A stretch of 10,833 nucleotides of DNA from Pavlovales sp. CCMP2436 (taxonomy: Eukaryota > Haptophyta > Pavlovophyceae > Pavlovales). Of this stretch, positions 6,360 through 10,833 are shown piece by piece. A program made the position numbers and the translations under genes. The DNA lies in the NCBI GenBank assembly GCA_026770615.1, contig MU631538.1:72644-83476 (forward strand). The letters run 5' to 3'. Below the pieces are notes generated by a model. It was not told the DNA's origin. It saw nothing but the letters and a program-made list of their open reading frames with translations, and did no database searches. Within the stretch, counting starts at the first letter, position 1. Each line of letters starts with the position of its first letter.

Positions 6360-6614
6360 CTACCTGTAGTTCGTCCTTTGGCTCGTGACGGGTGGGGCGA
6401 GGTCCATTGCGTGAGCCGTGAGGACGTCGTCGTCGAATCCGATCGCATGGACGTCGGTGGACGCGCAGCCCACGCCGGGGTGAGCGGCGGCGCGCAGAAA
6501 GACGTGGTCGGCGGAGGGTGCGTTCTCAGCTGGGCCGACCGCAGCGGCGGGGACGATGCCGAAGGCGAGGGCGCAGGTGAGGACGACAGCGAGGCCGACG
6601 ACGCGAGATTTCAT
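6360..6614 (-). CDS. Small protein with N-terminal signal peptide (hypothetical, possibly first exon)
   Basis: I do not recognise the family. Starting at the ATG at 6614 the 84-codon frame reads MKSRVVGLAVVLTCALAFG, a short basic N-region plus a hydrophobic core, followed by a cleavage-like IVPAAAVG. The remaining 55 or so residues are Ala-, Asp- and His-containing with no clear motif. The frame is open 19 codons further upstream to 6671, but those residues are basic and polar and would spoil the signal peptide. A TATA box (6662-6668) and a CCAAT about 45 and 35 bases upstream of 6614 support this start. The stop is the TAG at 6360-6362; CAG|GTAGAA there is also a possible splice donor, so this may be exon 1 of a longer secreted or plastid-targeted protein. 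GC content resembles the other genes. Confidence 0.4.
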   Translation of the reverse strand: MKSRVVGLAVVLTCALAFGIVPAAAVGPAENAPSADHVFLRAAAHPGVGCASTDVHAIGFDDDVLTAHAMDLAPPVTSQRTNYR

Positions 6615-6639
6615 CTTGACAGGCCGTTTGGTTCTTGTT

Positions 6640-6668
6640 TTTGCGCCGATTGGTGAGTTAATTTTATA
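6640..6668 (-). promoter_or_regulatory. TATA and CCAAT boxes upstream of the small secreted-protein gene
   Basis: On the minus strand TATAAAA (6668-6662) is followed by ACTCACCAATCGG, which contains CCAAT. TATAAAA lies about 50 bases before the ATG at 6614. The spacing suits a eukaryotic core promoter with a short leader. A second TATAAA lies at about 6680. Confidence 0.35.
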
Positions 6669-6724
6669 CACGGGTTTTATATGTGTGTAAATATCTATAA
6701 AGACGTCCGGTCCCGTTCGCGGTC

Positions 6725-6742
6725 TCCCAGTTAAAACTGGGA
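6725..6742. repeat. Palindrome TCCCAGTT/AACTGGGA
   Basis: TCCCAGTT (6725-6732) and AACTGGGA (6735-6742) are exact reverse complements around AA. It lies in the non-coding stretch between the retrotransposon and the small gene and may be near the retrotransposon 3' end. Function unknown. Confidence 0.6.
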
Positions 6743-6930
6743 CCAGCTCCCGAGCCCCCGGATACCGTCATCTCCGCTAAGACTGATCAGGCACACGACT
6801 GTCGACGACACTCGACTTGCGCGCTGATCAACCTCTACTGCATCTCGCTCGTCTCGAAATGCGGCTCGCCTGCGCACGCACCGCACCTACAGCACATAAT
6901 ACAAGTAGAGAAAGTGAACTTCTGCGCCAG

Positions 6931-6962
6931 CCCACCTCCCCCTCCCCCTCCCCCCCACACCC
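6931..6962 (-). repeat. G-rich tract in the retrotransposon 3' region
   Basis: The plus strand is almost entirely C with single A or T interruptions, so the minus (element sense) strand has G runs of 3, 5, 5 and 7. This can form a G-quadruplex. It lies 25 bases after the OTU stop codon. Polypurine and G-quadruplex tracts are known from the 3' UTRs of some LINEs, for example mammalian L1. Confidence 0.6.
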
Positions 6963-6986
6963 TCTCCTTGCTTGTCAGTTGTTCTA

Positions 6987-7631
6987 CTAACTTTCTCGTG
7001 TCGCCTCGAAGTGTGTCATGTTGGCGTCGATGGTGATTACGCATATTTGTCTGCCTTGCCCGCTGCGCGATGCCGTGAGCAATTCACCGAGGGTCTTATT
7101 CTGCCGTACTCTGCCTCCTATAGTACTTCGATGTATCCATGTGGTACTGCAGATCCGCGGTTGGTGCGGAGTGTATGCGTAATATAGGTCGATAATGTCG
7201 CCCACTTTGCCGGGGTCTCTGCTTAATTTCAACACCGCGATGTCTGTTCCCAGGACTGTCGCTATGCTGTGGAGCATGTTGTCTGACATCCATGCGGCCT
7301 GGTTTGCTGGGAAGTGGGGAGGGCCGTGTTTTGCTTGCGCTGCTATTGGCCAGAAGTTGGGTCGCTTACTGTGGTCTAGGTCATTCCCCATAGGGTCATC
7401 CGGGTCTATATCCGGTCTGTATATCCTGAGGGCCTTCTTAAGCTCCATCGGGAGGGCGATTGCCAGTGTGATTGCCGCCTCCCGTATTTGTATCGCTGCG
7501 TTCCAGCTGTCTGGTCGCCCTGAGCTCTTTAGTGCCGCATAAATCAGGCAGTTTCCGTCGCCATTCACGTGTTCTGGGGCTAGCGCTACTGACGCCAACA
7601 GGCTATTTAAGTTGCCGGCCGGGGCTCGCAT
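6987..7631 (-). CDS. OTU-family cysteine protease domain of the retrotransposon
   Basis: OTU domains are papain-like proteases, usually deubiquitinases; in some retroelements an OTU domain forms part of the polyprotein, where its role is little known. Residues 22-34 read VNGDGNCLIYAAL, the catalytic Asp-Gly-Asn-Cys block with Cys28 and Asp25. The middle WMSDNMLHSIATVLGTDIAV (114-133) fits the conserved helix-strand after it. The end ITIDANMTHFEA (200-210) supplies the catalytic His207. Length, 214 residues, suits one OTU domain plus a short leader. The Met at 7631 need not be a start: the frame is open upstream through a Pro-, Lys- and Gln-rich linker (NQQPPSDNEDDQDITAQQ), so this was probably fused to the RNase H segment before a frameshift. 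All three catalytic positions are intact and no internal stop is present. Confidence 0.75.
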   Translation of the reverse strand: MRAPAGNLNSLLASVALAPEHVNGDGNCLIYAALKSSGRPDSWNAAIQIREAAITLAIALPMELKKALRIYRPDIDPDDPMGNDLDHSKRPNFWPIAAQAKHGPPHFPANQAAWMSDNMLHSIATVLGTDIAVLKLSRDPGKVGDIIDLYYAYTPHQPRICSTTWIHRSTIGGRVRQNKTLGELLTASRSGQGRQICVITIDANMTHFEATRES

Positions 7632-9628
7632 CTGTTGCGCTGTGATGTCTTGGTCGTCCTCATTGTCACTTGGTGGTTGCTGGTTTTCTGCTCTGTTTTT
7701 CTTGCATGGCGGTGGTCGTGGGAGGTTCTGGCTAGGCAGGCGTTTTGTGCCGGGGGGTTTTTCGGGGTTGTTGGCCTTTTTGTGTGGCGGCGCTTTTGGA
7801 TGGCTTTGGCTGGCGGGGGTTTGCGTGTGGGGGCTGCTGGGTTGCCAGCGCTGGGTTGGAATGCTGCTCGGCGACGTGGCTGCCCATTCGGTCTGACGGG
7901 GGGCTGTGTCGGTGGGCTTGGTGTGGCAGACGGGGGATCGCTTGGGGTGGGTGGGTTTGGCGTGGGCGAGTCATCTTGGCTCGATGTGGGGTGATCGGGG
8001 GTTTGGGGTGGGGTCTGGCTGGTGGGCATTGGGTCTTCTTCTTCCATTTCTGAGTGGTTGTCATCCTGTTTCTTCTTGCGCTCGATGGCGGTCTGCCTTT
8101 CGGCGGTCTGGGATGCCCACATTGCGTGTTGGTACTTTTGCACCTCGCAGCTAGAGATTCCGTCTGACGTGGCTGCAGCCATGGATTTTATCGCCTCGTC
8201 GCGCAGTTGGTGCATCGCTAGGCTGTAACCAAGAAGGGCGAAGTGGAGCTCGCCTGGTTTGGGGGCGTCGCCTGGCTCATTATCGTCTTCATCGCCTGGC
8301 GTCCCCGCTGCTATCTTTCCTTTGATACTCACGCCCACTCGTCCGGCATAATAATCGGGCCTTTGAATCATTTTGGTGGCTGTTCTGTCTGCCGTGCGTC
8401 CGAGGCGTGGGGCTAGAATCTGGCTGAGTTTGCAGTGGAGGTCGTGGCGCAGTTCGTCTGTCTTCTTACACTCGTGGTAGAGGTGGTGTTTCGTGTCTCG
8501 GGAGTCCCACAACTTACACAGGGGGTAGGTGTGGCTCAGTGGTTCGTCTTTTCCGTCTATAGTTATGGTTGTGGTAGTCAGGGGTGGTTCTTTTTCGATC
8601 CAAACTGCGTTGTAGAGGGTTGACCCGTGGACGATCTGTAGAAAATGCTTCGTAAGGCTTTCTTTAGGCCATTCGCCTTTGGCTGGGAGGTGGATAGCTG
8701 CTGTGCCCTCTTTGAGCCATGCCTGTTCAATATTGGCCATCTTTCCGGCGCCCGGGGGGTGTGTGAGGGGGCTGCTAGCCATGAGGTGAAACCTGGCCAC
8801 CCTGTAGGTGATTTCAATTCGTGCCGTGCTAGGGTCCGATGTGATTAGGTCACCTGTGCTGGCTTCTGCTAGTGACCACTTGTGGGCAGTGTAGGTGTTT
8901 TGTGTGAGATGGGCTGACGCCGGTGCTCCTGCCACTGCTACCGTTTTCGCTCCCCAATCGCTGAGTGCATTTTGTGTGGATTTTATTGTTTCATCGGACT
9001 GCCGATGGGGAAGCCGCTGAGGATATTTTGAGAAAAGTCCTGTCACGCGCATGAGGGCCCAGGGGGCTACAATTCTGATGCCTGATAAGGGATCAGTGTG
9101 CACGGCCCCTGTCGTGTTCAAAATCGTTGCAATTTCGTCATCATCTACGGTGTGTGCCGGGGTGTGTTTTATTGTGCGGGTTTTTCCTTGGCCTCTGTCT
9201 CGTTTGATAAGGGCAAATGACCTGCAAAAGTGGGGGTTTGCATCGTAGCTCGTGGCGTTGGGGATGCCGTGTGATGTTGGGTTCCGGTCTGACGCGTGGC
9301 TGGTTATGCGTTTGACGCCTGTGTCGTGGTCCCATCCGATCTCTAAATTTGGTACATACTCTAGGGATTGGAGGGCTAGTGAGACCGAGTTGCATTCTGA
9401 GTTTACGACTGTTTGTGCGCCCCCAAAGGTGCATGTATTGATGTGTGCCACTGGGGATATAGGTCCCGTTGCATCCTTGGCGTGGGTGTAATAGCATGCT
9501 GCTCCTGCTGCCATGGGTTTTCCTCCCCGTCCTGCTTCGATGAATGAGCCGTCTACCCCTACGTGGCGGCTGCATTGAGTCGGTCTCTCGGATGACGGTG
9601 AGCAGTGTCTGACTGCGTGAATGAGCTT
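7607..9628 (-). CDS. RNase H, zinc motif and Pro/Thr-rich linker segment of the retrotransposon
   Basis: RNase H removes the RNA strand of the RNA-DNA hybrid. The first acidic residue is in HVGVDGSFIEAG (Asp codon 9551-9553), upstream of the first Met (9514), so translation must begin further upstream. Counting from that Met, the Glu is in VNSECNSVSLALQSL (residue 40), an Asp lies in GWDHDTGV (62 or 64) and the last Asp in NALSDWGAKTVA (186), together matching the D-E-D-D set. Residues 331-349, PLCKLWDSRDTKHHLYHEC, resemble the CCHC motif of non-LTR elements, with Tyr330 where the first Cys might be. Residues 384-387 read QRPD, as in restriction-like endonucleases, but no convincing second acidic partner follows. 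Residues about 425-495 look helical and charged, and a Pro/Thr/Ser-rich stretch follows to the end. The tail after about residue 550 is probably out of frame, because the OTU frame is open in parallel there. Confidence 0.7.
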   Translation of the reverse strand, partial: KLIHAVRHCSPSSERPTQCSRHVGVDGSFIEAGRGGKPMAAGAACYYTHAKDATGPISPVAHINTCTFGGAQTVVNSECNSVSLALQSLEYVPNLEIGWDHDTGVKRITSHASDRNPTSHGIPNATSYDANPHFCRSFALIKRDRGQGKTRTIKHTPAHTVDDDEIATILNTTGAVHTDPLSGIRIVAPWALMRVTGLFSKYPQRLPHRQSDETIKSTQNALSDWGAKTVAVAGAPASAHLTQNTYTAHKWSLAEASTGDLITSDPSTARIEITYRVARFHLMASSPLTHPPGAGKMANIEQAWLKEGTAAIHLPAKGEWPKESLTKHFLQIVHGSTLYNAVWIEKEPPLTTTTITIDGKDEPLSHTYPLCKLWDSRDTKHHLYHECKKTDELRHDLHCKLSQILAPRLGRTADRTATKMIQRPDYYAGRVGVSIKGKIAAGTPGDEDDNEPGDAPKPGELHFALLGYSLAMHQLRDEAIKSMAAATSDGISSCEVQKYQHAMWASQTAERQTAIERKKKQDDNHSEMEEEDPMPTSQTPPQTPDHPTSSQDDSPTPNPPTPSDPPSATPSPPTQPPVRPNGQPRRRAAFQPSAGNPAAPTRKPPPAKAIQKRRHTKRPTTPKNPPAQNACLARTSHDHRHARKTEQKTSNHQVTMRTTKTSQRNRCEPRPAT

Positions 9629-10449
9629 TGTGTGTCGCGGGTGATGAAGTGGTAGTTTGTGGGCCCGCCGAGGGTTAGTAGTAATTCCGGGACTAATGTT
9701 CGTAGGATTTCGCGCTTCTGAAATGGTGGGACCTTAGTGTTGGTGAGATGCGTAAGGTAAGATTTGGTAAACAGGGTAATTGCTGCTGCATTGACTGCGT
9801 TGATGTCGGCATTTTCGGGTAGTGTCTGAAGCATGGTGCGTAGTTTTTGGGAGATATCCTTACCTCCGGTAATGAGGATGTGTTCTTCTGCTTCGCTTAG
9901 GGTGTGCATAGCTTCGTTTGGATCGACAGTGTTTCCTCGCTGTGCCATGAGGAGGACGTTTTCTGCGGTCATACATGCTAACTCGGTGTCTGCTTTTTCA
10001 ATCGTTCTTTTGCTCTTTGAGTCTTGCCACAGTAATCCTGGCGCTAGTTCGCCCATGGGGGTGGTTTGAAGGTTTGCATAATTTTCAATTATTGTCCATG
10101 TATCTTCTCCGGGTGAGGCTTCTGCAATCGCTTTGACGGCTCCTCGCGCTGTTGGCATAGTACATTCCTTGGCCCTTCCCCTGGGGCCATTTTTTGCTAC
10201 GCTGAATGCGTGGGCGGCGAGGGCCTGACTTGCATTTCCGGGCGCGGAGTTTAGGAGCCGTACCACGATTAAAACTTTTTCTCCTGCATTCTGTGCTCGT
10301 CGGTCGATGATGCCCGTGCCATCGCGTAGTGGTGGGCCGCAAATACGTTCCCTCGCGACGTGATTGCCCAGTAGGCAGCGGTTTCGGGTGTCCTGTGTAT
10401 ACTGAAATTTCTGACGCACCCATGTAGTAGATGAGGATTGTCGACACAT
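9559..10449 (-). CDS. Connector between RT thumb and RNase H of the retrotransposon
   Basis: The 296-codon frame shows no catalytic motif that I can name. Recognisable element sequence starts near 10410 with YTQDTRNRCLLGNHVARER, continuing the thumb segment that is in another frame upstream, and ends near 9640 with LGGPTNYHFITRDTQ. It is mostly helical, with stretches such as RTIEKADTELACMTAENVLL and SEAEEHILITGGKDISQKL. This matches the region in long LINE polyproteins between the RT and RNase H domains. After about 9630 the RNase H frame is the one that carries the homology, so the last 25 or so codons here are probably spurious. Confidence 0.5.
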   Translation of the reverse strand: MCRQSSSTTWVRQKFQYTQDTRNRCLLGNHVARERICGPPLRDGTGIIDRRAQNAGEKVLIVVRLLNSAPGNASQALAAHAFSVAKNGPRGRAKECTMPTARGAVKAIAEASPGEDTWTIIENYANLQTTPMGELAPGLLWQDSKSKRTIEKADTELACMTAENVLLMAQRGNTVDPNEAMHTLSEAEEHILITGGKDISQKLRTMLQTLPENADINAVNAAAITLFTKSYLTHLTNTKVPPFQKREILRTLVPELLLTLGGPTNYHFITRDTQSSFTQSDTAHRHPRDRLNAAAT

Positions 10450-10660
10450 CGTGTTGGGTTAGTTTAGCGGCCCAACGTGCGTGGCATGATTTTTTGTTTG
10501 TAGCTAGATGTATCTTGCTCATGGCATGTGCGAGCTTGGTGCGAAGCTTTTGTTCGTGCACTTCCCATGATCCATTTAATGGTATGAGGTGACCCGGGTG
10601 TTTTGTGCATTTCACTGTGGAGATTAGTCCCGTCTCTTGCTGGGAGACTGATACATGACT
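10406..10660 (-). pseudogene. Reverse transcriptase C-terminal (thumb) fragment
   Basis: The frame is open after TAA (10661-10663). It reads HVSVSQQETGLISTVKC and KHPGHLIPLNGSWEVHEQKL, which corresponds to the RT block around a KTGL-like motif and the following YLG-type motif with gsW and hxxKL, then a thumb helix ending DVSTILIYYMGASEI. The palm with the catalytic YxDD is absent from the window: the preceding sequence (10661-10833) is AT-rich near the join and not coding. A frameshift near 10410 moves the reading into the connector frame. The canonical YLG is changed to HPG here. Confidence 0.6.
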
Positions 10661-10833
10661 TTATGTAGTTAGCATATTATAAAAGGCCAGCGTTTTTTTT
10701 AAATGTGTGTGTGGATATAATATTTATGATAGGGATTCAAGCTGGCGTCTGACTGTTCTGAATGTTGTGCTGGTCTGAGCGCTGCGTCGCCCATTGCCTG
10801 CTGCGTGCCTTAGTCGGCTGCGCTGGCTTGGGC
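10661..10833. other. Non-coding flank beyond the RT truncation point
   Basis: No frame shows RT homology here. The stretch includes an AT-rich part (TAATATTTATGATAGGG) and a GC-richer end, and looks like the host flank on the 5' side of the truncated element. Confidence 0.4.

Larger units (their letters stand above)
6700..10660 (-). mobile_element. 5'-truncated non-LTR retrotransposon (RT-RNase H-zinc motif-OTU)
   Basis: Non-LTR retrotransposons copy themselves by target-primed reverse transcription. On the minus strand this element begins inside the reverse transcriptase (10660) and runs through a connector, RNase H, a zinc motif and an OTU protease to a stop at 6987. The 3' boundary is uncertain: no poly(A) or clear simple-repeat tail is visible, and 6700 is a guess. 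The frame changes three times (about 10410, about 9630-9680 and about 7800-7870), so it is a decaying copy, although one frame stays open for more than 600 codons. The region 10661-10833 has no coding character. The order RT, RNase H, zinc motif, OTU resembles Dualen/RandI elements of green algae as I recall them, not searched. No target-site duplication could be confirmed. Confidence 0.6.

Noticed and set aside
7612..9500. Plus-strand ORFs opposite the retrotransposon
   Set aside because: They are low-complexity Gly/Trp/Val frames complementary to the Pro/Thr-rich linker and RNase H segment, without motifs of their own.
6675..10730. Target-site duplication of the retrotransposon
   Set aside because: ATGTGTGTAAATAT-like sequence near 6683 vaguely resembles ATGTGTGTGTGGATAT near 10702, but the match is imperfect, simple in sequence and beyond the apparent ends.

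Overview
The window looks like nuclear DNA of a unicellular eukaryote, most likely an alga or related protist. Supporting signs are GT-AG introns inside a coding frame on the minus strand, a TATA/CCAAT-type promoter, a long (TA)n microsatellite, TTAGGG-rich minisatellite DNA, and decayed eukaryotic transposons. The lineage is inferred; no ribosomal or housekeeping gene is present to fix it. Nothing suggests bacterial operon structure.

Layout, left to right. Positions 1-289 hold short inverted and tandem repeats and a palindrome that ends just before an ATG. Positions 290-1728 (+) hold a broken D5-type primase-helicase of the kind carried by large DNA viruses of protists, virophages and polinton-like viruses. 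Its D5_N part and its helicase C-terminal part survive, but the Walker A segment is gone and a 28-bp tandem duplication sits at that point. Positions 1793-3600 are a decayed repeat region. Three copies of the 3' end of one unidentified gene, each ending in or near an M-T-I-G-D-W motif, are followed by a shared 3' flank; a fourth partial flank, a telomere-like minisatellite and an AT microsatellite (to about 3893) follow.

Positions 4180-5836 (-) hold a multi-exon gene remnant that I read as a Mutator-like (MULE) transposase with a C-terminal SWIM zinc finger. Three introns can be placed (137, 89 and 129 nt). Removing the second and third restores an uninterrupted frame across the joins. Upstream of it (5923-6148) lies an array of 11 copies of GGATACGAT-like motifs spaced 17-27 bp apart. 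A small gene for a signal-peptide-bearing protein (6360-6614, -) lies between the transposons.

Positions about 6700-10660 (-) hold a 5'-truncated non-LTR retrotransposon. Reading 5' to 3' on the minus strand there is a reverse transcriptase thumb, a connector, a ribonuclease H domain with its acidic residues, a CCHC-like zinc motif, a Pro/Thr-rich linker and an OTU-type cysteine protease with a visible D/C/H set. Three reading-frame changes separate these parts. This architecture recalls Dualen/RandI elements of green algae, although that assignment comes from memory of the family and needs a search.

Overall this is an accessory, repeat-dominated region: an endogenous viral gene remnant, a DNA transposon and a retrotransposon side by side. 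I see no complete multi-gene system. The least explained signals are the GGATACGAT array and the nested gene-tail repeats.
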